DNA of 64,000 nt from Gemmobacter sp. 24YEA27 (GTDB taxonomy: Bacteria > Pseudomonadota > Alphaproteobacteria > Rhodobacterales > Rhodobacteraceae): positions 2,780,001 to 2,844,000 of the forward strand of contig NZ_JASJPW010000001.1 in assembly GCF_030052995.1 (NCBI RefSeq), written 5' to 3'. The notes below the pieces were generated by a model. It was not told where the DNA came from. It saw only the letters and a list, made by a program, of their open reading frames with translations, and searched no databases. Shown piece by piece: positions 1 through 8,029 of this stretch (positions are counted from its first letter, which is position 1; the number at the start of each line of letters is the position of its first letter). The position numbers and the translations under genes are program-made.

Positions 1-956
1 GCGCCGAGCGTGGCGACTTCGGCCGCGACGCGCTCCTGCACATCGGGGCTGAGCGCGAGCAGATAGAGCGACCAACCAAGCGCCGAGGCGCTGGTCTCAT
101 GCCCGGCAAGGAAGAAGATCGCGACCTGGTCGACCATTTCGGCGGGCGTGAAGCGCTGACCGGTCACGGGATCGGCGGTGGTCATGATCTTGGTTGCGAG
201 ATCATCGGGCGCGGTGCCTGCGGCGATTTCAGCCGCCCGTGCATCTGTCAGCCGGGTGATCAGGTCGCGGATCATCTTTGCCGAGGCCCTGGTGCGCCCC
301 CGATGCAGGCGCGGGAACCAGCGGGGCAGTGGCAGGAAGGCCGCAAGGTTCAGGATCGGCTGCGTGCGCTGATAGGCGCGGAACTCAAAGAAGACCCGGG
401 CCGCGATCTCATGCTCGATCGGGATCGAAAACAGCGTACGGAAGATCACATCCGCCGCCGCATGGGACATCTCCTCTTCGACCTCGACCTCGGTTCCTGT
501 GCTGCCCTGGGTCAGGCTCTGCATCCGGGCAACCGCCGCCTGCCCCGCCGCCACCATAGCGGGGAAGGTGTCGCGCAGGCGTCCGCCCTCGAAGGCCGGG
601 TCGATTATGCGGCGCTGGTATTTCCAGGTCTCGCCATTGGTGACGAAGACGGAATTGCCCAGAACCGGTTCCAGCCCCGCCCGGATCCGGTTCGATTTCG
701 GGAAATCTTCGGGGCGGTCATTCAGCACCAGATCGACAAGCTTCGGGTCATTGCAGAGATAGGAGTGGAAGAAGGGCGTGCGGAACTCGGCCATCCAGGC
801 CCGGTAAAGCCGCGCGGGCTGGGCCGAGAGGATGTCGCGCCGAAAGAGCCGCAGATAGGTGAACAGCGAAACCCGGTCGGCGCGGGCCGCGGGTTTCGGG
901 GGGACGGGCGCCCCGGATGCCGCCGCAAAGGGGCAGGATTTCGGATCTTCGCTCAC
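1..956 (-). CDS. Cytochrome P450 (C-terminus outside window)
   Basis: Haem-thiolate monooxygenase, partial: the first ~318 residues are present and the gene runs off the left edge. Reading the minus strand from a GTG at 956 gives MSEDPKSCPFAAA..., then the N-terminal P450 region (DRPEDFPKSNR, TWKYQRRIIDPAFEG) and the I-helix oxygen-binding motif AGHETSAS near residue 280. The ExxR and haem-cysteine motifs lie beyond the window, so the P450 family and substrate cannot be told. The GTG overlaps the stop of the upstream hydrolase gene by four bases (GTGA), so the two are translationally coupled. The long plus-strand ORF over this stretch is its shadow. Confidence 0.9.
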   Translation of the reverse strand, partial: MSEDPKSCPFAAASGAPVPPKPAARADRVSLFTYLRLFRRDILSAQPARLYRAWMAEFRTPFFHSYLCNDPKLVDLVLNDRPEDFPKSNRIRAGLEPVLGNSVFVTNGETWKYQRRIIDPAFEGGRLRDTFPAMVAAGQAAVARMQSLTQGSTGTEVEVEEEMSHAAADVIFRTLFSIPIEHEIAARVFFEFRAYQRTQPILNLAAFLPLPRWFPRLHRGRTRASAKMIRDLITRLTDARAAEIAAGTAPDDLATKIMTTADPVTGQRFTPAEMVDQVAIFFLAGHETSASALGWSLYLLALSPDVQERVAAEVATLG

Positions 957-2173
957 GCCACGTTTCTATAGCGGTTGACGGTGGCTTCAATGCGGCTTTT
1001 CGACGGGTGACGGGTTTTGAAGCGCGCGTCCAGCGTCTGCGGCCCGGCGGTCACGCGGAAATAATCATAGTCGCCGGGGCTGCCCGCCAGATTGTCGAAG
1101 GCGCACAGATACTGGAAATGCAGCCGGAACCAGCGCCGCCTCAATGCGCGCCAGCGCGCCGGGCTCAGCGTCTGCGTGAAGGCGGCGGAAATCACCAGCG
1201 GCCAGCGTTTGCCCTTTGGCGGCGCGACCGAGACTGAAACCGGGTCGCAGAGCGCAAAAGCACAGCCGTCGCCGGGCGCGGTCACGTCGATCCAGGCGAT
1301 CTCGTCGCGGGTGGAGAGCCAGGCCAGATCTGCGCGCAGCCGGGTGGCGTCGGGCAGGAAGGAAACCATCGGCACCACATGGCCCAGCGACAGGAAAGAC
1401 AGAACCGGGCGCGGTGCGGGAAGGCCCGCGCGCAAAAGATCGGCAAGGATCGAGATGCCGAGATGCGCGCCCGAAGAATGGCCGATCACCAGCACCTCGT
1501 CGTAATCTCCGGACAGTGCAGCCCGGATCTGTCTGCCGAAATCCCGCATCCGCGCCTCTAATTCCGGCGGGTTGGCGCCCTTATACTGCGCCGAATAGGC
1601 ATAATCATGCATCAAATACCAGGCAAAGACCTTATTGTCCTTCTTTCGGAACCAATAAAGCACACCCCAGAGAATGGCGCCCGCGACCGGAAGGCCTGGT
1701 CCCCAATGCAACAGATGCGCCACCAGCGCAAAACCGGCCCAGGCCAGCCCCAAAGCGACGCCCAGCTGCAAAAGCAGAAAGACAATCGGGTAAAGCGCCG
1801 CGATCATCGGGCCTTTCCTGAGCCGCATCAGCCGGAACAGCGCCCCCGATCCGATATAGGCCCAGGCGGTTCGAAAAAGCTGCAGATAGGTCGCCGGGAT
1901 CGTCTCGGACATCGAGCCTTTGACGATATCTGACCAGACCAGCACCTCCATATCGGTTTCGACCGCGCGCCCTTCGATCCTGGCCTCGACGCGCCAGCCA
2001 TACGGGCCGCCCGCTTTTTTCGGCCTGAGGCTCAAATCATAGCCCGAAAGTCGCGCCTGTTCCGTGCCTTCCTTGCGGTAGAGCTCGCGGTAGCGGCGCG
2101 GATGAAACGGGTCATAGCCCGGAAGATAGAATACCTTGCGGCGGAAAATATCGCCCTGTCGCTGATCAGCCAT
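953..2173 (-). CDS. Membrane-anchored alpha/beta-hydrolase-like protein
   Basis: About 406 residues. Two hydrophobic helices lie near residues 125-180 (PMIAALYPIVFLLLQLGVAL and the following stretch). They are followed by a serine-hydrolase nucleophile elbow GHSSGAH near residue 240, so this is probably a membrane-bound esterase or lipase-like enzyme of unknown substrate. The ATG at 2173 is chosen because GGAGG stands five bases upstream; a GTG five codons earlier has no such site. The gene is coupled to the downstream P450 gene by a GTGA overlap, which suggests a joint role in modifying a lipid or other hydrophobic substrate (inference). Confidence 0.8.
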   Translation of the reverse strand: MADQRQGDIFRRKVFYLPGYDPFHPRRYRELYRKEGTEQARLSGYDLSLRPKKAGGPYGWRVEARIEGRAVETDMEVLVWSDIVKGSMSETIPATYLQLFRTAWAYIGSGALFRLMRLRKGPMIAALYPIVFLLLQLGVALGLAWAGFALVAHLLHWGPGLPVAGAILWGVLYWFRKKDNKVFAWYLMHDYAYSAQYKGANPPELEARMRDFGRQIRAALSGDYDEVLVIGHSSGAHLGISILADLLRAGLPAPRPVLSFLSLGHVVPMVSFLPDATRLRADLAWLSTRDEIAWIDVTAPGDGCAFALCDPVSVSVAPPKGKRWPLVISAAFTQTLSPARWRALRRRWFRLHFQYLCAFDNLAGSPGDYDYFRVTAGPQTLDARFKTRHPSKSRIEATVNRYRNVA

Positions 2174-2242
2174 GCCCACCTCCGGCACCCCATTTCAGGC
2201 ACCGGCTCCAGTCTGCCAAAGAAATCGGGCAGGAATAAGGGG

Positions 2243-2998
2243 TCAGCCGGGCACCGGCAGGCCGAGCGTCTCGAAAATGTTCAGGAGCCACCAGCTGAAA
2301 TCGGTAAAGGCCCCGGTCACCATCATCGTGCCGACGATCAGCAGCAGGGCACCCATCGCGCGCTCGATCCACTTCATATGGCGTTTGAGGCGGTTCATCA
2401 CCCCCATCGCACGTTCGATGAAAAGGGCCGAGATCAGGAACGGCAGCCCCAGCCCCACCGCGTAAACGCCCAGAAGGAAGGTCCCGCGCGAGACAGAGCC
2501 CTCCTGCGCCGCAAGCGACAGGATGGTGCCAAGCTGCGGCCCGATGCAGGGGGTCCAGCCCGCCGCGAAAGCCAGCCCGAGAAGAAAGGCGCCAAAGGCA
2601 GATCCGCCCTGATCACCCGCATCCAGCCGCGCCTCTCGATCAAGGATCGGGATGCGGATGATGCCGGTGAAATGCAGGCCAAAAATGAAGATCACGATCC
2701 CTGCAACCCGGGCGAACATCACCTGGTTTTGCAGGAAGAAGGCCCCAAAGGCCGACATGGTGAATCCCAAAAGCAGGAAGATCACCGAAAGTCCCAGCAC
2801 GAAAAACAAAGCCGGGACGAGGATGCGGCGCCTGGCCCTTCCCACTTTCATCTCACCGACGGAAATCCCGCCCATATAGGCCAGATAGGGCGGCACGACC
2901 GGAAGCACGCAGGGCGAGAGGAATGACAAAACCCCCGCAATCAGCGCGATGAATGTGGCCGGGCCAAGCCCTGCATCGAAGAGATCAATTCCAAACAT
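2243..2998 (-). CDS. ccdA: Cytochrome c biogenesis protein CcdA
   Basis: Inner-membrane thiol-disulfide transporter that passes electrons from cytoplasmic thioredoxin to periplasmic apocytochrome c and related thiol proteins. The product has about six membrane helices and the two signature cysteines in SPCVLPVVPPYLAY (near residue 30) and GWTPCIGPQLG (near residue 150). The start MFGIDLFDAG at 2998 is chosen because this is the usual CcdA beginning and a weak GAG Shine-Dalgarno lies seven bases upstream. In-frame starts up to 3049 exist without a better ribosome site. It is divergent from the TusA-like gene at 3101. Confidence 0.93.
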   Translation of the reverse strand: MFGIDLFDAGLGPATFIALIAGVLSFLSPCVLPVVPPYLAYMGGISVGEMKVGRARRRILVPALFFVLGLSVIFLLLGFTMSAFGAFFLQNQVMFARVAGIVIFIFGLHFTGIIRIPILDREARLDAGDQGGSAFGAFLLGLAFAAGWTPCIGPQLGTILSLAAQEGSVSRGTFLLGVYAVGLGLPFLISALFIERAMGVMNRLKRHMKWIERAMGALLLIVGTMMVTGAFTDFSWWLLNIFETLGLPVPG

Positions 2999-3100
2999 GG
3001 TCAAACTCATAGCCATAGCCGGCGGGCGCGTCATCCGCTCTGTGCTCACATTGACGGCATTCCTCTGTCACATTCTGTCGCAGCCCGCTATCACGGCCCT

Positions 3101-3367
3101 ATGACCGCAGAATACGACCAGGACCTCGATTGCGAGGGGCTGTTATGCCCCCTCCCCGTGCTGAAAGCGCGCAAGCGTCTGCTGGCGATGGAACCCGGCG
3201 AGGTTTTACTGGTGCGCACCACGGATCGCATGGCGGTGATCGATCTGCCGCATTTCTGCGCCGGTGCCGGGCATGACTATCTTGAAGCGCAGACTGACGC
3301 CGCTGTGACCCGCCATCTGATCCGGCGCGGCGCGAACAGTCATGCGGCACAGGCACCGCAGAACTGA
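3101..3367 (+). CDS. TusA/SirA-like sulfurtransferase
   Basis: An 88-residue protein of the TusA family, small sulfur carriers that hold a persulfide on a conserved cysteine. The hallmark CPLPVLKARKRL stands near residues 16-27, with the predicted persulfide cysteine at its start. An AGAGHDYLE segment follows near residue 60, as is usual in the family. Which sulfur pathway it serves (tRNA thiolation, molybdopterin or sulfur oxidation) cannot be told from context. It is transcribed away from ccdA with about 100 bases between the two starts. Confidence 0.88.
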   Translation: MTAEYDQDLDCEGLLCPLPVLKARKRLLAMEPGEVLLVRTTDRMAVIDLPHFCAGAGHDYLEAQTDAAVTRHLIRRGANSHAAQAPQN

Positions 3368-3444
3368 GCTGGTCAGTCTGTGATTCCGGAACCGAATGGC
3401 CGGGCCGGTTGCGCCTGATATAAAGATCTCCGCCGAAATGATTC

Positions 3445-3675
3445 TTAGTTGTTCAGGCCCGGCATCTGGCGGATCGGGCTCAGGATGAGTCTGTGAGGCT
3501 CTGATGTCCGGATCTTGCAGATGTATTCGTATGGGGTGAGGGTGTTGAGGGTGTTGAGCCTGCGGGCGCAGTTGTAAGCTGCTATGAAGTCGGTGAGGTG
3601 TGTGCGAAGCTGCTCGTAGAGGAGGCGCTTCACAGTTGCCTCCTTGATCGTGCGGTTCATCCGTTCGACCTGGCA
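3445..3675 (-). pseudogene. IS481-family transposase 3' remnant
   Basis: The last ~76 residues of an integrase-core transposase: QVERMNRTIKEATVKRL, then FIAAYNCARRLNTLNTLTPYEYI, ending IRQMPGLNN. This is the conserved tail of IS481-type transposases and includes the catalytic Glu region (QVERMNRT). The upstream DDE core is absent. The open frame continues upstream to 3903 but with unrelated sequence, so the element was cut near 3675. Confidence 0.8.
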
Positions 3676-3826
3676 GAGGCTGCCGCTCTGACGCTGGGCG
3701 TGAAACGCGCAACTTATTTCGGGCCCAACGCCACACAAAACCACAATGCAGCGCTTCGTGGCGCTCACCGCAAGTTGAGCGCCGCCCACGCCTCTCACGA
3801 CAAACGGAAGGAGGCGCGCCCGTGAA

Positions 3827-4003
3827 TTACTCCACCCGAACCGCGCCGCTTCCGCCGAGAGCAGCCCCCGCAACTGCGCCGACCGGCCCAGCCACAACCG
3901 CACCAGTCGCGGCGCCAGTGGTCGCGCGTGTCGCAGTATTTGGTCCGCAAGCAGCCAGCATGAGCGAGCCGGCAGACAGAATAACCATCGAGAGAGTTTT
4001 CAT
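3827..4003 (-). CDS. Small glycine-zipper lipoprotein
   Basis: A 58-residue ORF: a hydrophobic signal sequence ending in a lipobox LMLAAC (lipidated Cys19), then a short mature part rich in Gly and Ala (ATTGAATGAVVAGPVGAVAG) that resembles a single glycine zipper, ending GAVRVE. GGAGG lies seven bases before the ATG, which supports real translation. Similar tiny lipoproteins of unknown role are common in Rhodobacterales. A perfect 8-bp hairpin at 3760-3783 downstream could end the transcript but has no U-tract. The gene sits alone between IS and phage debris, so it may be cargo or a survivor of the original locus. Confidence 0.7.
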   Translation of the reverse strand: MKTLSMVILSAGSLMLAACGPNTATRATTGAATGAVVAGPVGAVAGAALGGSGAVRVE

Positions 4004-4096
4004 AGCTGATCCTCCAGTTTTAAAGGCTGATGCATATCAACTGCCAAATCAGCTTAAATGTTCCGCCATCCTCCGCGACCATCGGGGGATGCAGGG

Positions 4097-4285
4097 ATGA
4101 GCGGGTAGGAGAAGACGCCACAGAAGTGCGAGGGCTGCGGCCAGCCCACAACCGGTATGTGCTGGACTGATTGCGGCATGAGCCTTTGCGGCGCACCGCT
4201 GTGCGGATCCTGCCGCCACGTCGATGAAGCGTTTGGCTGGCGGCACGAACCCCGCGCCGCCGCGCAAGAGAAAGGGGGCGGATGA
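4097..4285 (+). pseudogene. Small Cys-rich phage-type protein with early stop
   Basis: In one frame the sequence reads MSG, TAG (4106-4108), then EKTPQKCEGCGQPTTGMCW..., followed by CGMSLCGAPLCGSCRH, a zinc-ribbon-like set of cysteine pairs. It ends at a TGA that overlaps the next start by four bases. The in-frame amber codon three codons after the ATG breaks it unless translation begins internally. The arrangement (Cys-rich small protein, then a small helix-turn-helix protein) resembles early-gene clusters of phage-like elements. The family is not identified. Confidence 0.5.
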
Positions 4286-4390
4286 TGGGGGCAATGCAGA
4301 ACCGCATCGAAGATCTCGCACCGCTCTGTGAGATAAAGGATGCAGCCAGGGCGCTTGGTATCCCGCCAGCAAGCCTGAAATCCGCAGCAG
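4282..4390 (+). pseudogene. HTH protein 5' fragment cut by an IS3 end
   Basis: About 36 residues, MMGAMQNRIEDLAPLCEIKD... then AARALGIPPASLKSAAE, resembling the first helix-turn-helix of a phage or plasmid regulator. At 4391 the sequence switches exactly to IS3-type DNA that recurs at 38671-38894, so the gene was truncated there. Its ATG overlaps the stop of the upstream Cys-rich fragment, as in an operon. Confidence 0.55.
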
Positions 4391-4614
4391 AACCCGCCAT
4401 AACGCTTCTTCCAGTTGAAGTATGTGGCCTGGCTGATCCCCGCCTTGCGGCAGATCTCGGCAACAGGCGTGCCTTCCTCGCCCTGCTTCAGAATGAACGC
4501 CTTCTGCGCTTCCGTGAACTTCGATGCCTTCATCGTCTTCAGCTCCTCTCCCAGCCAGGGAAAACTAGCCGAAAACTCCAGCTTAAGACGGTCCAGTTTC
4601 CAGGGGGCAGAGCA
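4391..4614 (-). mobile_element. IS3-family end fragment with orfA start
   Basis: This is a 224-bp fragment with only about one mismatch to 38671-38894. On the minus strand it holds the terminal sequence TGCTCTGCCCCCTGG... and the first 47 codons of orfA (ATG at 4533; MKASKFTEAQKAFILKQGEE, helix-turn-helix GISQATYFNWKKRYGG). The rest of the element is missing. The near identity of the two copies suggests recent movement or recombination. Confidence 0.85.
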
Positions 4615-4630
4615 GAATAGGGACGATCGG

Positions 4631-4936
4631 ATGAAGCGCAGCAGGTTCAACGAAGAGCAGATCATTTCGATATTGAAGGAGCAGGAGGCCGGGCTTGGGA
4701 CGGCCGATCTGTGCCGCAAGCATGGGATCAGCAGTGCCACCTTCTACAAGTGGAAGGCCAAGTATGGCGGGTTGGAGGTGTCCGATGCCCGCCGGCTGAA
4801 GGCGCTGGAGGAAGAGAGCGCCCGGCTCAAGAAGCTGCTAGCCGAGTCGATGCAGGATAATGCCATCCTCAAGGATGTCGCCGCAAAAAAATGGTGACGC
4901 CCGACGCGAAGCGAGATGCGGTGGCCCAGGCGAGAC
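4631..4936 (+). mobile_element. IS3-family orfA and start of orfB (truncated)
   Basis: An intact 88-codon orfA (4631-4897) encodes the helix-turn-helix transposase subunit: MKRSRFNEEQIISILKEQEA, GISSATFYKWKAKYGG, and a leucine-zipper-like region ending AILKDVAAKKW. The orfB frame opens at 4891 with the typical MVTPDAKRDAVAQ and is cut after about 15 codons. The element belongs to a different IS3 subgroup from the copy ending at 4614. Its left terminus is not recognisable, probably lost at the junction of the two elements. Confidence 0.85.
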
Positions 4937-4937
4937 C

Positions 4938-5258
4938 TTCCTTGTCCGCTATGGCGGCACCGGACCGCAAGTCCACGACCATATCGTGCTGCGCCATGCC
5001 GGACGCTGGCCTGCGCCGTCGATCCTGCGCTTCGATGTGGAGCGTGGAACAATGCTGTCCATGGTCGGACAGGGCTTCGGCATCACCATCGTCGGCGCGG
5101 CCACGGCGCTGCTGCCGACGACCGGAATCGTCTTCCTACCTTTTGCGGATGAACCAGAGCCGGTTGCCTTTACCGCTGTCTGGTCGCCGTTCAATCGCAG
5201 CGCCGCGCTCCGCAAGCGCGCGCGTACTAAGCGCCTCGTCCACATGCCTCACCTTTAA
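4938..5258 (+). pseudogene. LysR-type regulator C-terminal fragment
   Basis: About 106 residues of the effector-binding domain of a LysR-family regulator: ETFLVRYGGTGPQVHDHIV, MLSMVGQGFGITIVGAATAL, and VAFTAVWSPFNRSAALRKR ahead of the stop. The DNA-binding half is missing and the frame enters from truncated IS3 orfB sequence. It is a stump left by IS-mediated deletion. Confidence 0.75.
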
Positions 5259-5415
5259 TGTCAGCGTGAGCGCCACGTTTGTTCCCGGCCATTTGGGTGT
5301 TCGACGAAAGACGGCCAAATCTGCAGCGGCAGCTTACAGCGCCTCATCCAGGAGCATTTGGTTCGTTCGCCTGCTCCGGGCGCGGTTCACACGACTGAGT
5401 CCGAGCAGATCGTCG

Positions 5416-5850
5416 ATGACCAAGAGTAACAATAGGGACGACTTCACTCAGGCAACCAAGAATCGCCTTGCGAAACAAGCCCGGTATCATTGTAGCAATC
5501 CTAGTTGCAGGAAGCTGACGTCGGCGCCGACCAGCGATGGCTCAAGGGAAATGAATATTGGAGTTGCTGCTCATATCTGCGCTGCTGCCCCCGGCGTTGG
5601 TGCACGCCGCTATCGCGCCGATATGACGCCTGACCACCGGAAAGCGCATGAGAACGGAATTTGGCTTTGCCAAGACTGTGCAAAGGCAATCGATTCAGAT
5701 GATCCAATTTTCACAGAGGCATTGCTGCACTCTTGGAAGCAGAAGCACTCCGCGGACATGTGGCGCAGCGTTATCGACAAGCTTCCCTTCGGCCCGACTA
5801 TGCCGCCGACGGTTGCAGAGATCAGTGCACGCTTTCAAAAAAGCGCGTGA
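5416..5850 (+). CDS. HNH-type defence protein, probably 3'-truncated
   Basis: A 144-residue protein with a Cys/His arrangement typical of N-terminal HNH modules in bacterial conflict proteins: HCSNPSCRKLT, GVAAHICAAAPGVGARRY, HRKAHENGIWLCQDCAKAID. The ATG at 5416 is taken because the conserved module starts right after it; the open frame upstream is LysR/IS junk. In such proteins this module is usually followed by more domains. Here the frame stops at 5850, where the opposite-strand NTPase gene also loses its family sequence. A deletion therefore probably removed both 3' ends. Nuclease activity is inferred, not shown. Confidence 0.65.
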   Translation: MTKSNNRDDFTQATKNRLAKQARYHCSNPSCRKLTSAPTSDGSREMNIGVAAHICAAAPGVGARRYRADMTPDHRKAHENGIWLCQDCAKAIDSDDPIFTEALLHSWKQKHSADMWRSVIDKLPFGPTMPPTVAEISARFQKSA

Positions 5851-7365
5851 CAGGTCGGCGTCACTGACCGAGAGCGTTCGCGCCAATCGCGACGCATCGA
5901 CTTCAGCATTTGCCGCGCCCGCCCAAGCGCCGGATCGCAAAATATCAAGTTCAAGGGAACGCTTCGGATCTGAAATCCTAGCAGCGACCTGATCGGCGAG
6001 GAGTTCATGCATCCGTCGCCTGCGGGTCAGGATATGGACATATTCGAGAAGGAGGCCATCGCTCATCTTCCACGGCTCGCGCCAACCCGCCCAGTGCGTC
6101 ATTCCGGTTTCGCGAAGTTCCTCCCAGAGGCGTTGCGCGAGTTCATCATCGGGATCGGCGCGTATTTCGGCGGCACGAGCACGCTCAGCAATCAGCGTCA
6201 AGTCTTCTTCCCGGATCGAACCGAGCAGGACGACGCCGGGAACGGACGTCGCTTCTTTAATCAAGGCGCCCCAGCTTTCCGGTCCATTTCGGCCGATATC
6301 ATCCATGACAAAGCCTACGGGGCTGTCTTCAGAAGCGCGGAACGTGCGGATTAGCTGGCGCAGAGATGGAATATCTGCTGCGCTTAGACGGCGAATTCGA
6401 AACCATCGCACTGTATGGCGCAATGCGTTGGCAGTTTCCCACATCAAAGCGGATTTGCCGGCCCCTGATGGGCCGACGATCAGCGCCGCTCGGCGTTGTT
6501 CGATACCTTTCACCAATGCCAATCTGCTTTGGGGCCGTTCGGATACCAGTCCCGCCGCGATGTGGCCGGGTTCGACGTCCACCCCGAGATAGAAGTTTCG
6601 ATCATTGAGAGGAGTGAGGAAATCGATCGGTTCGCAGACTCCATCTCTGAGAGCGTGTTCGATCGCGTCAACGTCGACGGCCGCCAAAACATCGCGGATT
6701 GACGTTTCGGTGTCAGAGATCGAAAGACCGCGATAGCTCTCCGGCACTAGACGGCCATTAGCGTCTGCTAAAGACCCTACACGAACGAGCAATTCGGCAA
6801 AACACATCTGCGCCGCGACCGGAGTACAGTTCATCCGATCCGCAATCCGTTTGATCGCCCATTCCTGCGGTGAGGTCGCCACGATGATCGACGTTCTCGG
6901 AAGAATATCTGAAAACCCACTGAACTTTGAGAGTCTGGCGTTGATCTGACCTTCGATCGAACGGGCTGTGGGCTGACCTTCGAGGGGACTGAGGCCTGCC
7001 ACCTCCCGTTCAAGAACGAGCTCCAGTTGCTCTGGCTGTGGTGCGGAGCCGAGCGACCGGTTCCATAGATTTTCTATGTGCCCGGCTATCTCCCCTTCCG
7101 TATAGTTCCCGAGGTGCTCACGCCGACTCTTAACCTGGACAAAGCTCGGTGCTGCGCCACGCAGTTCAATATCGTCACCGCCTTCCGGGATCACAATAGC
7201 GGGCGCTCGCTTACCAGCCCATATTTCCACTGCCAACCAAGCGGACACGGCATCCTGATAACGAAAGCCTCGACCGGCGTTTGATCCTGCTCTAGACGCG
7301 GCCTTGACTGGTTTAAACGGCTTTGGGTCGCGGCGCCGCTCTATACTTTTTGCTTTCTTCGCCAC
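5695..7365 (-). CDS. DUF4297-like nuclease / P-loop NTPase, C-terminally truncated
   Basis: About 556 residues. The N-terminal part has the features of a DUF4297 (Cap4-type) dsDNA nuclease: GFRYQDAVSAWLA, IPEGGDDIEL and FVQVKSRRE, i.e. the E/D/QxK active site, at residues 35-83. A P-loop NTPase follows, with Walker A GPSGAGKSA near residue 300 and Walker B PVGFVMDDIG near 351. From about residue 508 the frame runs through the antisense of the HNH gene, so the true C-terminal effector or sensor region is missing. The GTG at 7365 has AGAGG five bases upstream. The likely role is anti-phage defence (inference), perhaps inactive now. Confidence 0.7.
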   Translation of the reverse strand: MAKKAKSIERRRDPKPFKPVKAASRAGSNAGRGFRYQDAVSAWLAVEIWAGKRAPAIVIPEGGDDIELRGAAPSFVQVKSRREHLGNYTEGEIAGHIENLWNRSLGSAPQPEQLELVLEREVAGLSPLEGQPTARSIEGQINARLSKFSGFSDILPRTSIIVATSPQEWAIKRIADRMNCTPVAAQMCFAELLVRVGSLADANGRLVPESYRGLSISDTETSIRDVLAAVDVDAIEHALRDGVCEPIDFLTPLNDRNFYLGVDVEPGHIAAGLVSERPQSRLALVKGIEQRRAALIVGPSGAGKSALMWETANALRHTVRWFRIRRLSAADIPSLRQLIRTFRASEDSPVGFVMDDIGRNGPESWGALIKEATSVPGVVLLGSIREEDLTLIAERARAAEIRADPDDELAQRLWEELRETGMTHWAGWREPWKMSDGLLLEYVHILTRRRRMHELLADQVAARISDPKRSLELDILRSGAWAGAANAEVDASRLARTLSVSDADLSRAFLKACTDLCNRRRHSRAEGKLVDNAAPHVRGVLLLPRVQQCLCENWII

Positions 7366-7587
7366 GTACACCTCTCACAAATTCCCTTACCGCTCCTGCG
7401 AGCCGACGAGGCTTACGTCATTTTACCTCATCATGCGTGCCGGCGTGTGGTTATTGTATTTAATTCGCTGATTCTCAGAGTTAGTCTTGATCATTTTCGT
7501 TATTCAACAGATCAAGCATTGTATAGTAACCAGTGGGAGACGACTTTCAGCCAACCTCCAAGAAATTTGCCAGCGTGCAGTGGGCTC

Positions 7588-7683
7588 GCTTCAAACATGA
7601 AATTATCGGGCAATAGCGTAGAATCGGCGGTTCGCTATACCGCATGGTGTTGTGCGGGGATCGGCGGGAATATCGGGCTGTGG
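7588..7683 (+). repeat. Dispersed repeat, copy 1
   Basis: About 96 bp, roughly 75% identical by eye to 11305-11410. Shared blocks include GCTTCAAACA, ATAGCGTAGAATCGG, GCATGGTG and GATCGGCGG. Both copies lie in the same orientation, 130-220 bp upstream of a minus-strand defence gene. Copy 1 continues rightwards into further ATCGG motifs that copy 2 lacks. It could be a mobile-element end or a shared upstream control region. Confidence 0.7.
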
Positions 7684-7735
7684 AGGGTAATCGGCGGGGT
7701 TGGCGGGCAGCGCCGACGAAGATGAGAACTATGAA

Positions 7736-7766
7736 ATCGTCATAACCCTTTGATGATTATGACGAT
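7736..7766. promoter_or_regulatory. 10-bp perfect inverted repeat
   Basis: ATCGTCATAA and TTATGACGAT, separated by 11 bases. The ATAA/TTAT inner ends and spacer length recall a tyrosine-recombinase crossover site, but an operator is equally possible. It lies just right of repeat copy 1. Confidence 0.45.
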
Positions 7767-8029
7767 ACTTCGGGTTATGCGGTTATCGGCTGGTTTCGGC
7801 GGCATTTGGGTGGCTAACAGCGGTCATATCGGGTAATCGGCTGGAGCATCTCAATTTTGTGCCTTGACTACAGCTATTCAGCTACGGGGTAGCCGCGTGC
7901 CATAAATTTGTGTTCGGCGGCCAGGCAGCATCAATGACCGGCATTGAGACAATCCTGACGGGCAGCGTTCGGTAACAAAAAGGGGAAGCTTCGTTTGGGA
8001 GCGCTCCTGCACCATATTGGAGATTGATC

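Larger units (their letters stand above)
7372..8029. other. Intergenic stretch rich in ATCGG motifs
   Basis: No convincing gene. Eight ATCGG motifs fall between 7605 and 7841, among them the 96-bp repeat at 7588-7683 and the 10-bp inverted repeat at 7736-7766. The texture is that of a recombinase-recognised end or regulatory region. The plus-strand ORF at 7447-7725 has no ribosome site and no family resemblance. Confidence 0.5.

Noticed and set aside
99..971. 290-codon plus-strand ORF
   Set aside because: Antisense of the cytochrome P450 gene, whose I-helix motif is clear on the minus strand.
3822..4100. Plus-strand ORF MNYSTRTAPLPPRAAPATAP...
   Set aside because: Pro/Ala/Thr-rich antisense of the small lipoprotein, which has a ribosome site and lipobox on the minus strand.
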